Below, piece after piece: positions 44,892 to 54,820 of a stretch of 64,000 nt of DNA. Source of the DNA: Paraburkholderia phenazinium. Its GTDB lineage: Bacteria > Pseudomonadota > Gammaproteobacteria > Burkholderiales > Burkholderiaceae. Below the pieces are notes generated by a model. The model had not been told where the DNA came from. It did not search any database and saw only the letters and a program-made list of their open reading frames with translations. Every line of letters begins with the position of its first letter. The stretch's first letter is position 1. The position numbers and the translations under genes are program-made. The stretch lies in contig NZ_FSRM01000002.1 of NCBI RefSeq assembly GCF_900141745.1, forward strand, positions 1-64,000, read 5' to 3'.

Positions 44892-46172
44892 CTATGCATG
44901 ATCGAGGTAAGCCTTGAGGCTCCATTCCTCGTTGGTGCGGTATACGCGCATGCCGAGCAGCCAGTCCAGGCCAGGAATGGGACGGGGATCCTTCAGGGCG
45001 AGTGGCGGCATCGTCTCGCCTTTCCTGAAACGGCGGGTCGCGTCGTAGCTGACCGAAGCGAATCCCCGGACACACCACACGCCGTCCTGCGGGCAGACTT
45101 CACCGGGGCGAACGAGCGTGCCCAGCGGTACGCGGCTCTCCAGTTCCTTTTCATGCGCGGTCCTGACCCGAAGGCCTGTCGCCGGGTCGAGGTTCTTCTC
45201 GCGGGCCAGCCGTTCAACCAGCGCATCGGACGGCTTCGGCGGCGGCACGGCTGCGGCCTGTTCCTTCTCCCACTGGAACGTGCCGTCCCACGGCGGTAGT
45301 TTCGCGGGCGGCAGTGGCACGATCTGGTCGACGTCGGGGACTTTCGGGTTCAGACCTTCGTTCCTGTCGAGGAATTTGCCGATCGCTTTGTAGCGGCGCG
45401 AGCGTTCGGGATCGTTCGGAACAGCTAGGTAATACAGCACCCGGTTTTCTGGAGTTACCGCAAAGCCATTTTCAAGAGCCCAAGCAGCCAGGCGATTTCC
45501 CGCCATGACGCCCTGCTGGAAAGCCCTGAGTGCTTCAGCGTAGACCTCGTCGTCGGCGCGACCAATCGCCAGAGAGGTCGCGGCCTTGCCATGTCCCTGG
45601 TCTGCTGAGCACCGGTACATCTGCAGCGCAACCTCAGGTGCGGCGTCAACCGGGAACAGTTTCTCCGCGAGGTAATACTGCGCATCCGGACTGCCCAGGT
45701 CCGCTGCCTTGCGGAAATAGCGCAACGCGGTCTCGCTGTTCTGCTTCAGCCCGTAGCCGAGTTCGAGGTAATGCGCGATGTCGTAGTAGCCGGCCGGCAC
45801 ACCCTGTTTGACCAGTTGCGCTGCCAGGTCGATCGTCTCTTTCGGTGCATCCGGAGAATCGGCCAGCCCCGTCGACACCAGCGCCTGAAGGTTGGTATTG
45901 GCCTTGTAGTGATCGTGAGCCGCCGCGATCCGGTAATACCGCGCGATATCGTCGAAGTCCTTCGGGCCGTCCTGCTTCTGCAGCCAGCGGCCGTATCTGA
46001 ACAACTGGTCCGCATCGGGATCGAGCGGCGGCAGATGGTCGTCCTCGTGTACGCAGGTAAAGGCGAGATTCGCGCGCACGGCGCTCAGGTCAGGTAGTGA
46101 AGCCAATGGGTTCTCCTTTGTACAGGCGCAGGCAAGACTCGCCACCAGGGCGATGAGAATGCCTCGTCTCAT
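44892..46172 (-). CDS. Probable Tle5 immunity lipoprotein with Sel1-like repeats
   Basis: 426 residues. The short N-terminus (MRRGILIALVASLACAC) looks like a lipoprotein signal. Sel1-type repeats are visible at about 65-190 (ARYYRIAAAHDHYKANTNLQAL, ALRYFRKAADLGSPDAQYYLAEKL, ALQMYRCSADQGHGKAATSLA). A proline-rich part (about 275-305) and a C-terminal domain of unknown type follow. Periplasmic Sel1-repeat proteins are the known immunity partners of Tle5 phospholipases (Tli5). It starts 3 bp after the effector stop with GAGG upstream, so effector and immunity are coupled. Confidence 0.8.
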   Translation of the reverse strand: MRRGILIALVASLACACTKENPLASLPDLSAVRANLAFTCVHEDDHLPPLDPDADQLFRYGRWLQKQDGPKDFDDIARYYRIAAAHDHYKANTNLQALVSTGLADSPDAPKETIDLAAQLVKQGVPAGYYDIAHYLELGYGLKQNSETALRYFRKAADLGSPDAQYYLAEKLFPVDAAPEVALQMYRCSADQGHGKAATSLAIGRADDEVYAEALRAFQQGVMAGNRLAAWALENGFAVTPENRVLYYLAVPNDPERSRRYKAIGKFLDRNEGLNPKVPDVDQIVPLPPAKLPPWDGTFQWEKEQAAAVPPPKPSDALVERLAREKNLDPATGLRVRTAHEKELESRVPLGTLVRPGEVCPQDGVWCVRGFASVSYDATRRFRKGETMPPLALKDPRPIPGLDWLLGMRVYRTNEEWSLKAYLDHA

Positions 46173-46175
46173 GAG

Positions 46176-48182
46176 TCAATCCTCGTAAGTGCGTGTGGGC
46201 GAGGTCCGCAGGAAGCCTACGAGGGACGCGATCGGAGCCCGCTTTGCGCTCTGTCTTTTGGTGTTCTTGGAAATGATGTAACTCCACTGCAAGTACGCCT
46301 CCGACACATCATCCTGAGCCCCCAGATTGTTCGTATGCAGCGCCCACATCTGTTTGCGCAGCGCGGACGTCAGGCCGCCATGCTCATGGCAGATATTCAG
46401 TTCGCTATCCACCTCCATGCTGCGCCGGTTGACATTGGCCGAGCCGTGCGTCGTAAACACGTCGTCGACGATCATCAGCTTCTGGTGGACATAGACGTAA
46501 TCCCACGCCTTGCCTGCAGGCGTGTCCGGTGCGACCAGGGTGCAGACCAGCACCTTCATCCCCGGCATATCCTGCGGCGGCACCAGTTCTCCCTCCTTCG
46601 TCATGCCGTCCGGGCTCACGCTCGCCACCCGCCGTTTCTCCTGCCTCGTCTGCTCCAGCTGCTGCCCGATTTCTGCCTGCCGGGTCTGTGCGCCCTGCAG
46701 GTAATTCGCGAGCCCCTGCATCTGCGAGAAACCCGCGCCCTGCATCATCGCGCGCTGGCTGGCCGCCTGTCCGTCAGCAAGCTGCTTCTCCAGCGTCTGC
46801 TCCTGCTGCGTAAGCTGGTCGTTCTTCTCCAGTGTCTCGACCCCGGGCATCCGGTCGCCATATCCGAGCGCCGCGAGCATCTGGTAGCTGCTCACTGTCC
46901 CGCGGCCGATGCCGTCGTCGTTCGAGTTCGTGACCACGAACAGATACACCTCACCATGCTTCGCCGGGTTGCGCCCCCCCTTGATCTGCGCGTTGACGTT
47001 CTCCCGCAGCCTGTCGGCCACCGGCATGTAACGGAAATACTGGTTTTCGATGTACACGAATCTCGTCGTGTTGTTCACCGCCTGAAGGTACAGCGAAGCG
47101 ATGTCCTTCGTGCCGTCCTTGCCGTGCTGCGACTGCGTGCGAAGGATCTGCGCCATCACCGGCGTACCGTGATCCGGGCGCAGCTTCAGCCGGCAAGCCA
47201 GCGCCGCCCGCGCCTGGGTCAGGTTCTGCCCGGTCGCGTCGTCCCACGCCTGGCAGAAATTCTCGTTCAGGTACTCGAGGACCGGACCCGTCACCTTCGC
47301 GGACATGTCCTGCCGCGGATGCAGGCCGTTGCGCCCCATTCGCGGCGCCTGCCGCAGCCAGGTGTGATCGTCCCGGTCCCAGTATTCATCCAGCGTGTTG
47401 TGCCCCATCACGAACCCGATGGCCCGCTCGGGAAGCTCGTAGTCGACAAGCACCATCTTCTGGTGATGCGAGGGCTCCGCCGTCATCGCCGCGGTGTTCC
47501 GCTCTCTCAGCGTGGGGTCGCCCGCCGGGCCGCTCATCCACGTGCGCCAGGCGATTTCGGCCCGCTCCCTCAGATCGAAATCGCGCGTGGCGAATTCAAT
47601 GTTTGTCAGCGGCTTTGGCGCGCCCGGCAATGCGTTCAATGCCGTGGTCACCACCGATTTCGCTGCGGGGAACGGATTGACCCTCGTCCCGGCCGACATC
47701 CGCGTGACATTGTTCCGGTTGGCCCGCCAGTACCAGAGCTGGTCGAATTCCCGCTGGGCGCGGGTGCGCCCGTCCTGTGCAGCCCCCGCCAGCCCGACTG
47801 GCCCGTGGTTGCCTGGCATCATGTCTTCCGAGAAGGACGCCACGTGCAGTGAGTCGCTCCAGACCAGCAGCCGGATCCTGATGTGAGGTTTCTCGAGGCC
47901 CTTGTATTCGAGCAGTTCACCGATCGATGGCGAACCCGCCGCGTCGCTGCCCCGTCTGAAATACATCGACGGCTGGAAACCCCAGCACAGGATATCGATG
48001 CTGTGCTCCGCGTTCCGTATGGCGTCGAACACCGCCGCAAAGGCCGTCTCGCCATTCACGAGCGGCAGGTAGGTGGCCAGCGCGGGGTTGTATTCGGTGC
48101 GCTGCACGAACCATGGGGACGTGAGCGTTGCGCTTCGCGTGCAGGAGAGCGCGAGCGGCGTGGTAGCGCTCTGCTGTTTCAT
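46176..48182 (-). CDS. Phospholipase D-type T6SS lipase effector (Tle5-like)
   Basis: 668 residues with two HxKxxxxD catalytic motifs: H240-Q-K242...D247 and H566-Q-K568...D573. The second is followed by the GSANVNRRS motif. A Gln-rich coiled-coil (about 453-518) lies between them. There is no signal peptide. This two-HKD arrangement with a Sel1-repeat immunity gene directly downstream is that of Tle5 (PldA/PldB-type) effectors, which attack membrane phospholipids of rival cells. No VgrG, PAAR or adaptor gene is visible, so delivery must depend on T6SS parts elsewhere. Confidence 0.86.
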   Translation of the reverse strand: MKQQSATTPLALSCTRSATLTSPWFVQRTEYNPALATYLPLVNGETAFAAVFDAIRNAEHSIDILCWGFQPSMYFRRGSDAAGSPSIGELLEYKGLEKPHIRIRLLVWSDSLHVASFSEDMMPGNHGPVGLAGAAQDGRTRAQREFDQLWYWRANRNNVTRMSAGTRVNPFPAAKSVVTTALNALPGAPKPLTNIEFATRDFDLRERAEIAWRTWMSGPAGDPTLRERNTAAMTAEPSHHQKMVLVDYELPERAIGFVMGHNTLDEYWDRDDHTWLRQAPRMGRNGLHPRQDMSAKVTGPVLEYLNENFCQAWDDATGQNLTQARAALACRLKLRPDHGTPVMAQILRTQSQHGKDGTKDIASLYLQAVNNTTRFVYIENQYFRYMPVADRLRENVNAQIKGGRNPAKHGEVYLFVVTNSNDDGIGRGTVSSYQMLAALGYGDRMPGVETLEKNDQLTQQEQTLEKQLADGQAASQRAMMQGAGFSQMQGLANYLQGAQTRQAEIGQQLEQTRQEKRRVASVSPDGMTKEGELVPPQDMPGMKVLVCTLVAPDTPAGKAWDYVYVHQKLMIVDDVFTTHGSANVNRRSMEVDSELNICHEHGGLTSALRKQMWALHTNNLGAQDDVSEAYLQWSYIISKNTKRQSAKRAPIASLVGFLRTSPTRTYED

Positions 48183-48676
48183 GGTCAGGCGTCCGTATCA
48201 GGGTTGAGCAGCGTGTTGCGCCTGATTCAGCAGGACTGCAAAGATCAGGAGGCCGCGATGCGGAGCTTGTTTAGCTCCTGAAGGTTTTTACCCCGCATGC
48301 CATCCCAATTCGTGCGGAAAAGTCTGCAAACTGGTCGTTGAAAGTCGAGGCGCCATTCGGCAGGCTTCGCTCTTGTCCAGAGACACCCAGAAAAGCCGTG
48401 CCCACTTCCATCTCGCGTACAAACTCTCCTGGTGCAATGGGGCTTAAGTTGGGAGCACTGCCCCGCAAAGGGGCATCGCTAATAGACCGATAAGGACGCA
48501 AGGAAAGGCCAAAACCCCAATAAAACAAATAAACCCATTAATCAGACAAAAACAAAAAACAAAAAACAAAAACCCAGGGTTCCCCCCTACTTCACCAAAA
48601 ACCCGGCGAAGCCGTTAAACACCATAACCCCAAGCCCGCCGCGGGCGAAAAAACACCCTCACCTGGAACTCGCAAA
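48183..48676. other. Intergenic region between effector cassette and chemoreceptor
   Basis: Contains the right repeat copy at 48455-48512 and an A-rich run at 48512-48600. An 85-codon minus-strand frame (48271-48528) begins inside the repeat and has no recognisable domain, so I do not call it. Confidence 0.5.
48455..48512 (-). repeat. Right copy of the 58-bp inverted repeat
   Basis: Reverse complement begins TTGGCCTTTCCTTGC and contains ATCGGTCTATTAGCGATG, then the hairpin GCCCC-TTTGC-GGGGC. The stem is the same as in the left copy, while the five loop bases differ. Confidence 0.75.
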
Positions 48677-50230
48677 ATGCCCTCCATGACCTTGAACAAA
48701 AAACTCGGGTCGATGATCCTCATCTTATGGATCGGCCTGATTCTGATCGGTGGCTTTGGCGCGTACCAAAACCGCGCCTCCATGATCTCCGAGCGCCGCG
48801 ATCAACTCATGGCCGTCGCCCAGCAATCCGTCAGCATCATTAACCACTACTACACACTGTCCCAGCAACACGCCCTCAGCGAGCCCGACGCCCAGAAACA
48901 GGCCCTCGCCGTCCTCGCCTCCGTGCGCTACGGCAAAGACGGCTACGTCTCCGTCAACAACTCGCAGCCGGTCGTGCTGATGCACCCCATCAAGCCCGAA
49001 CTCAACGGCAAGGACATGTCCCAGTTCACCGACCCAGCCGGCAATCATCTGTACGTCAACATCGTCAACGCGGGTAACAGCGACGTCAACGGCGGCTTCG
49101 TCTCGTATCTGTGGAGCAAACCCGGCCATGATCAGCCCGTCCCCAAAACCAGCGTCTCACTGCGCTTCGCCCCCTGGGACTGGTACGTCGTAACCGGTAT
49201 GTACATGGACGACGTTCAGCAAGCCTTCTACGCCAGTCTCATCGTCTGGCTCGCCATCACCACGGTCCTCGGCGGCATCGCCACGTTCGTCATGATGCTG
49301 GTGCTGCGCAGCGTACGTCACGCTCTCGGTGGCGAGCTCGAAATCGCCGTCGTCGCCGCACAGCGTATGGCAAGCGGCAATCTCGCCGTCAACGTGCCGG
49401 TCCAGTATCGCGACACCGGTAGCCTGTTGCACGCCCTGCACACCATGCAGGCCGGCCTCGTCGAAACCGTGTCGCGCGTGCGCACCGGGACGGAAAACAT
49501 CAACGTCGGCGCCTCTGAAATCGCCGCCGGCAATACCGATCTCTCGCAACGCACCGAGCAACAGGCCGCTGCGCTCGTCCAGACCGCCTCCAGCATGGAT
49601 CAGATGACGGTCAACGTGAAGCAGAACGCCGAGAGCGCCACCCAGGCCGCGCAACTCGCCGGCCAGGCAGCGGACGTCGCCACGCGCGGCAGCCGCGTCG
49701 TCGACGACGTGGTTCGCACCATGGGCGAAATCACCCATAGCTCGCGTCAGATCGGTGACATCATCGGCGTGATCGATGGGATCGCGTTCCAGACCAACAT
49801 CCTCGCCCTCAATGCAGCCGTCGAAGCGGCCCGCGCTGGCGAACAGGGCCGCGGCTTCGCCGTCGTCGCCTCGGAAGTGCGCAGCCTCGCACAACGCTCG
49901 GCCACCGCCGCCAAGGAAATCAAGGCGCTGATCGAAACCTCCACGAATACTGTCGAGGCCGGTGCATCGCTAGTCGCCAACGCCGGTTCGACGATGGGCG
50001 AGATCGTGCAGTCAGTACGCCGCGTCAACGAAATTCTCGAGGAAATCAGCCACGCCTCGCGTGAGCAAAGCGCCGGCATCGAACAGGTCAATCGCGCGGT
50101 CGGTGAGATGGATCAGGTCACGCAGCAGAACGCGGCATTGGTCGAGCAGGCTGCCGCCGCCGCGCACTCGCTCAAGGATCAGGTCGGCTCGCTGCGCGAA
50201 GCAATCTCGAGTTTTGCGCTGCCGGCCTGA
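48677..50230 (+). CDS. Methyl-accepting chemotaxis protein with single Cache-type sensor
   Basis: 517 residues. First membrane helix at about 12-30 ([18 protein letters not shown]), a periplasmic single-Cache sensor (about 32-185) with [20 protein letters not shown] and the [14 protein letters not shown] end, a second helix (about 190-212), HAMP and signalling hairpin with the tip [20 protein letters not shown]. It ends in FALPA without an NWETF tether. sCache receptors often sense organic acids. It has no catabolic neighbour that would suggest the ligand. An ATG three codons in is an alternative start. Confidence 0.93.
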   Translation: MPSMTLNKKLGSMILILWIGLILIGGFGAYQNRASMISERRDQLMAVAQQSVSIINHYYTLSQQHALSEPDAQKQALAVLASVRYGKDGYVSVNNSQPVVLMHPIKPELNGKDMSQFTDPAGNHLYVNIVNAGNSDVNGGFVSYLWSKPGHDQPVPKTSVSLRFAPWDWYVVTGMYMDDVQQAFYASLIVWLAITTVLGGIATFVMMLVLRSVRHALGGELEIAVVAAQRMASGNLAVNVPVQYRDTGSLLHALHTMQAGLVETVSRVRTGTENINVGASEIAAGNTDLSQRTEQQAAALVQTASSMDQMTVNVKQNAESATQAAQLAGQAADVATRGSRVVDDVVRTMGEITHSSRQIGDIIGVIDGIAFQTNILALNAAVEAARAGEQGRGFAVVASEVRSLAQRSATAAKEIKALIETSTNTVEAGASLVANAGSTMGEIVQSVRRVNEILEEISHASREQSAGIEQVNRAVGEMDQVTQQNAALVEQAAAAAHSLKDQVGSLREAISSFALPA

Positions 50231-50651
50231 GGGCGAGCGGCTATAGCTATACGTTAACTGTTTCTGCCGGGCGCCTTTAACACGCGCTCGATGCCTGAAA
50301 AGAAGGCGCCCGCAAAACGCCTATTGGGATGCGTTTGGTGGCCGGGCGCCTCTCAACACGCCGCGTCGGAGAGACGCATTGTTTGAACGAACCAGTCTCG
50401 CGGATTTTTCAGGCTGCGTGGCTGGTTTTTGACCCGCCGCCTTCCTTATCTTCGTGTTTCCCTACGCGCACCGATCTACGGAAGCGCAACTTCTCTCCCG
50501 TTTGCAACCCGCTTAAGCAAAGCCCGACGTCCTTGACGCGACGTGCTTCCTCGCCGTCGCTATGGGCTCGCATAGGCCTCGCATTAATATTACGTTTTAA
50601 TTACAATCACGGCGTTGCCGCCACCTGCGTTCGCTGCTCGCATCCGCACTC
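50231..50651. other. Intergenic region with hairpin and short direct repeat
   Basis: CGGGCGCCTT (50268-50277) pairs with AAGGCGCCCG (50303-50312), a possible terminator of the chemoreceptor gene. GCCGGGCGCC followed by a near-copy (T-rich then AACACGC) recurs at 50341-50360. AT-rich bases 50580-50610 probably contain the promoter of the FtsI-like gene. No gene is seen. Confidence 0.45.
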
Positions 50652-52448
50652 ATGTTCCAGAAGCCCAGATCGCAGCCACCTCGGACTTACGCATCAGCCG
50701 CGAGACACCCCATGCTCGCGTCGCGCCTGCCGACATGGCGTTCGAAATTCATCATCGTGCTGATGTTCGCGGCATTCGGCGGCCTCGCCGCACGCGCTTT
50801 CTGGGTCCAGGTGGTCAATCAGAACTTTTATGCCGGCCAGGGACAAAAGCGCTATCAACGCGTCATCGAACTGGACGCCACACGCGGACGGATTGTCGAT
50901 CGCAACGGTTCAATGCTCGCGGTCAGTCTCGCGACCTATGAGGTCTGGGCAACGCCCAGGCTGCTCGATGAGACATGCTTTTTGCCGCTCGCCAGGCTGC
51001 TCAAGGTGCCGCTCGTGGAACTACGCAGCCGTGTAGCGGGTGACAAAACATTCGTACTGCTCAAGCGCCAGGTGGACGCAGACACAGCCAGCGCGATCGA
51101 CAAGCTGCAACTCGCCGGCATCACGCAGATCGCCGATTCGAAGCGCTTCTATCCGGAAGGTGAATCGGCGGCGCATGTGGTCGGCTTCACGGATATCGAG
51201 GACAAAGGCCAGGAAGGCGTCGAACTCGCCGCCAACCTGCAGTTAAGCGGCGCGGCGGGTCAGCGCGAGGTGATCCGCGACCGGCTCGGCCGGGTGGTGT
51301 CGGACACGCGTCCACTCGTACCGGCGCACAACGGCGCGACGATCCGCCTGACCATCGACCGCCGCATCCAGCAACTCGCCTATGCGCAACTGAAGGCGGC
51401 GATTGCGAAGCACAGTGCGGAAGCTGGCAGCGTCGTGGTGCTCGACGCGCGCAACGGCGAGATCCTCGCACTCGCGAACTATCCGAGCTTCGATCCGAAC
51501 GACCGCACGCGGCTGAGCGGCCGCCAACTGCGCAATCGGGCCGTCGTCGATACGTTCGAGCCGGGGTCGACGATCAAGCCGCTGGTCGTCGCGCTATCCA
51601 TGGACAAGGGTATGGTCGGGCCGCAAAGCCTGATCGATACAACGCCGGGGTGGTACCGGATTGGACCAGCCGTGATTCACGACACCTCGAATCACGGCGT
51701 GATGACCGTGGCCGAAGCGGTGCAGAAGTCGAGCAACATCGCACTCGCCAAACTCGCGCTCAATCTGCCGGCCGAGACGATCTGGAACAAGTACCAGGAG
51801 TATGGCCTCGGGCGCCGGCCGGAACTAACCTTCCCCGGCGCTGCCGCGGGCAAGGTGCGCCCGCACAGACGCTGGCGGCCCATCGAGCAGGCCACGATGG
51901 CTTATGGCTACGGGCTGTCGGCGTCGCTGCTGCAACTCGCGCAGATGTACACCGCCTATGCGGGCGACGGCACGCTGCATCCGGTGCGTTTGCTGCTGGA
52001 GGATACGGTCGAACGGCAACCCGGTGGGCAAATGAATGAACAACAGGATGGTGACGGCCTCGCTCCTGCTGCAGACAGCGGCGACTCGCCGCTCACCGCC
52101 GGCTTTAGCCACGCAGTGACGACGCCCGCCACCGCACATGCCATCCGCGAGATGCTCGAAATGGCGACCGGACCGGGTGGCACCGGACGCGCCGCGGCAG
52201 TCGACGGCTACCGGGTCGGTGGCAAGACCGGGACGGCGCGCAAGCAGATCGGCGTGTCGTATGCGAAGAATCGCTATCGTGCGTTGTTCGTCGGCATGGC
52301 GCCGATGAGCGACCCGCGCCTGATCGTCGCCGTCATGATCGACGATCCGGCTGGCAAGGCTTTCTACGGAGGCACGGTTGCCGGTCCTGTGTTCGGCGCG
52401 GTGACCGGTGGGGCGTTGCAGTTGCTAGGTGTGCCGCCAGATGCGTGA
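50652..52448 (+). CDS. FtsI-like class B penicillin-binding protein, orphan paralogue
   Basis: 598 residues; septal-type peptidoglycan transpeptidase anchored by one N-terminal helix (about 33-55). It has a dimerisation/pedestal domain (about 60-230) and the transpeptidase with active-site S306-T-I-K309, S360-S-N362 and K525-T-G-T528. RGRIVDRNG at about 78-86 is the family N-domain signature. It is not in a division gene cluster, so it is presumably a second FtsI copy in addition to the essential one. Residues about 455-485 form a Gln/Gly/Asp-rich insertion just before the KTG region. A start 20 codons downstream (MLASRLPTW) is possible. Confidence 0.9.
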   Translation: MFQKPRSQPPRTYASAARHPMLASRLPTWRSKFIIVLMFAAFGGLAARAFWVQVVNQNFYAGQGQKRYQRVIELDATRGRIVDRNGSMLAVSLATYEVWATPRLLDETCFLPLARLLKVPLVELRSRVAGDKTFVLLKRQVDADTASAIDKLQLAGITQIADSKRFYPEGESAAHVVGFTDIEDKGQEGVELAANLQLSGAAGQREVIRDRLGRVVSDTRPLVPAHNGATIRLTIDRRIQQLAYAQLKAAIAKHSAEAGSVVVLDARNGEILALANYPSFDPNDRTRLSGRQLRNRAVVDTFEPGSTIKPLVVALSMDKGMVGPQSLIDTTPGWYRIGPAVIHDTSNHGVMTVAEAVQKSSNIALAKLALNLPAETIWNKYQEYGLGRRPELTFPGAAAGKVRPHRRWRPIEQATMAYGYGLSASLLQLAQMYTAYAGDGTLHPVRLLLEDTVERQPGGQMNEQQDGDGLAPAADSGDSPLTAGFSHAVTTPATAHAIREMLEMATGPGGTGRAAAVDGYRVGGKTGTARKQIGVSYAKNRYRALFVGMAPMSDPRLIVAVMIDDPAGKAFYGGTVAGPVFGAVTGGALQLLGVPPDA

Positions 52449-52484
52449 GGCGGAGGCGGTAACAGCGCCGCCGCATGCGCGTCC

Positions 52485-53321
52485 TCAGGCCGTATTCACA
52501 TGCACCCGCACATGCAGGCGCCGGAACGCGTTCGGCGTCATCCCTCTGCTTCTCTTGAACAGCCGCCTGAAATATCCGCTGTCCTCGAACCCACACGCAT
52601 AAGCGACCTGCGCGATCGTCAAGCGGTCTTCCGCAAGCAGGATGGCCGCGTGCAGCATGCGCTGTTCGTGTACCGCGTCCGTCAACGTGCGCCCATAGGT
52701 GGCGCGATACACGCGCCCCAGGTAGTCCGCATTGCAGTCAAGATGCGCGGCAATCGCCGAGGCGTTGATCGCTTCATGAAAATGCGTGCGAATCCATTGA
52801 TCGGCGCTTGCCGCGAGTTGCTGGGGCGCCCCGTCGGCCGCCGTCGCCGCGACCCGCGAGCGCTTGAGTTCCCATAGCATCAGCAGGATCGTCAGGCTGT
52901 CCGGCAACGGTTGCACGCCGTAGATCTGCTGATCGTTCAACAGGCGCTGGAACATGCCAGATAAATGATCGGGCCGCTCGACCCTGGCGTGTTGAGGAAT
53001 CTCCAGCAACACTTCCAACGCCGACCCGCTGTGCGGCGCGTCTGGCAACGTGAAATGCACCCAATAGAACCTGAGATCCGGTGCAAACGGCGACGTCCCG
53101 CCATGCAACCGCCCAGGCCAAAGCAGCAGTGTCTCCCCTGCGTTCACCTCGAATAGCTGTCCGCCTTCGTGAAGATTCAGGCAACCCTGCCGCACATAGA
53201 TCAGCTCGTACGACTGGATCGTTCGCGATGGATGCACGCCCACTCCGCGCGACACAAACAGCCCGCCATTGCTTGCTTCGAGACCCAGTGGAAATGCCAG
53301 ATGGAGCGCGGGATCGGTCAT
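52485..53321 (-). CDS. AraC-family transcriptional regulator
   Basis: 278 residues. An N-terminal cupin-like ligand domain (about 15-110, with SYELIYVRQGCLNLHEGG and the LLLWPGRLHGG segment) precedes a C-terminal pair of helix-turn-helix motifs (about 175-275; IAAHLDCNADYLGRVYRATYG and IAQVAYACGFEDSGYFRRLFKRSRGMTP). It is divergent from the ABC transporter/GH127 operon and is its likely activator, responding to an arabinoside or similar sugar. Confidence 0.92.
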   Translation of the reverse strand: MTDPALHLAFPLGLEASNGGLFVSRGVGVHPSRTIQSYELIYVRQGCLNLHEGGQLFEVNAGETLLLWPGRLHGGTSPFAPDLRFYWVHFTLPDAPHSGSALEVLLEIPQHARVERPDHLSGMFQRLLNDQQIYGVQPLPDSLTILLMLWELKRSRVAATAADGAPQQLAASADQWIRTHFHEAINASAIAAHLDCNADYLGRVYRATYGRTLTDAVHEQRMLHAAILLAEDRLTIAQVAYACGFEDSGYFRRLFKRSRGMTPNAFRRLHVRVHVNTA

Positions 53322-53329
53322 TACGCAAA

Positions 53330-53427
53330 AAGTCGGAATTAGCGCGTTTTACTGCGGTTTCTTCATCTTGCGAGGGCAGGTCGGGCGTGTCAAGCTTTCC
53401 AGACTTGGCGTTCGTGGGAAGTCGGAA
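53330..53427. promoter_or_regulatory. Divergent region with repeated AAGTCGGAA
   Basis: AAGTCGGAA occurs at 53330-53338, close to the AraC-type gene start, and again at 53419-53427, 89 bp apart in the same direction. Direct repeats of this kind are plausible AraC-family half-sites that might allow DNA looping. Confidence 0.4.
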
Positions 53428-53563
53428 AGATTCGGTACGACCCGCCAAGGTCGAAAAAATCACATTTCTCAGAAGCAACCGATGCGTGTACCCGGCTGGC
53501 ACAGCGAGCCCGACGGTCCGGAAAGCGTCGCGGGACGTGCATCGGCAATAGGAGGAGACACCT

Positions 53564-54808
53564 ATGATTCGTTGCAACCGATGGCTTCGTCTATGGGCAT
53601 GCGCGACAGTGCTCGCCGCCACTCACGCCCAGGCTGACGATGGTCTTTCTTTCTGGGTGCGCGCGTCGGACTCGGGTTTTGTGACTCCGGTCGTTACCGC
53701 ATGGAACGCGAGCCATCCCACCAAGGTCAACCTGACCATCATTCCGAATGACGACTTCGTGACAAAGTTCGGCACGGCGTCGGCTGGCGGCGCTGCGCCC
53801 GACGTGATTGCAATCGATCTGATCTACACGCCCGAGTTCGCGCACGACGGGCAGTTGACCGACATCACGGATGAAGCCAAAAAGCTGCCCTTCTATCAGA
53901 GCCTGAGTCCATCGCATATGCGGCTCGGGACCTATCAGGGCAAGCAATACGCGCTGCCCTTTAGCGCTGAAAGTTCGATGCTGTTGTACAACAAGACATT
54001 GTTCAAACGCGCCGGATTGAATCCCGACCAGCCGCCCAAAACCTGGGCCGAACTCGAAGCCGATGCGAAAAAGATCACCGCGCTCGGTGGCGGGGTTAAA
54101 GGTTTCTATTTCTCGGGCGCCTGCGGCAGCTGCAACATCTTTACGTTGACGCCTTATGTGTGGGCCTCGGGCGGTGACGTGCTGTCGGCCGACGGCAAGA
54201 CCGCGACGCTGAAGAATCCAGCGCTCGAAGGCACGCTCGCCATGTACCGTCGTATGTGGGAAGCGGGTGAGATGCCCGCAAGTGCCAAGACCGACAGCGG
54301 CGTCAACTTCATCAACGCGTTCGAGACCGGAAAAATCGGCATGGTCGGGTCCGGCGCGTTTTCAATCGGCGTCCTGAAGAAAAGCCATCCAGAGATAGAT
54401 TTCGGACTCTCGTATCTGCCGGGTCAGAACAGTGGCTGGGCGAGCTTCGCCGGTGGCGATGTGATCGCGATCCCAGCCGGTTCACAGCACAAGAAAGACG
54501 CGATGGAGTTCATCAAGTGGTGTCTTGGCGAACAGGTCCAGGTCGATCAGTTTGCGAAAAACGGCAGCATCCCCGTGCGGGTCGACCTCGCGAGCAACGC
54601 GTATAGCAAGCTCGACGGCCGTTATTTGACCGCCGCAACGGCTATGAGTCAGGGCAAAACGCCCTATAGCATCAAGTTCAACCAGTTGATCAACGATCCA
54701 AACGGACCCTGGGCCGCCATGATCCAGGAAGCTGTCTTCGGCAAAGGCGTGGATGTTGCCGTTTCAAATGCGCAAGACCGCTTCACCCAGATCCTGAACA
54801 CACCATAG
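53564..54808 (+). CDS. Sugar ABC transporter substrate-binding protein (SBP family 1)
   Basis: 414 residues, periplasmic. A signal peptide ends at THA-QADD (about residue 22), with no lipobox. Features are FVTKFGTASAGGAAPDVIAIDL, YALPFSAESSMLLYNKTLFKRAGL, KTWAELEADAKKI and FAGGDVIAIPAGSQHKKDAMEFI. AGGAGGA lies 8 bp before the ATG. It leads the operon with two permeases and a GH127 glycosidase, so the substrate is probably an arabinofuranose-containing oligosaccharide. No ATPase gene is present; the importer must use a shared MsmK/UgpC-like ATPase from elsewhere. Confidence 0.92.
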   Translation: MIRCNRWLRLWACATVLAATHAQADDGLSFWVRASDSGFVTPVVTAWNASHPTKVNLTIIPNDDFVTKFGTASAGGAAPDVIAIDLIYTPEFAHDGQLTDITDEAKKLPFYQSLSPSHMRLGTYQGKQYALPFSAESSMLLYNKTLFKRAGLNPDQPPKTWAELEADAKKITALGGGVKGFYFSGACGSCNIFTLTPYVWASGGDVLSADGKTATLKNPALEGTLAMYRRMWEAGEMPASAKTDSGVNFINAFETGKIGMVGSGAFSIGVLKKSHPEIDFGLSYLPGQNSGWASFAGGDVIAIPAGSQHKKDAMEFIKWCLGEQVQVDQFAKNGSIPVRVDLASNAYSKLDGRYLTAATAMSQGKTPYSIKFNQLINDPNGPWAAMIQEAVFGKGVDVAVSNAQDRFTQILNTP

Positions 54809-54820
54809 GATTTAACGACC

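Noticed and set aside
48271-48528. 85-codon minus-strand frame near the effector cassette
   Set aside because: Begins inside the inverted repeat, no ribosome site, no recognisable domain; could be a decayed fragment but I cannot support it.
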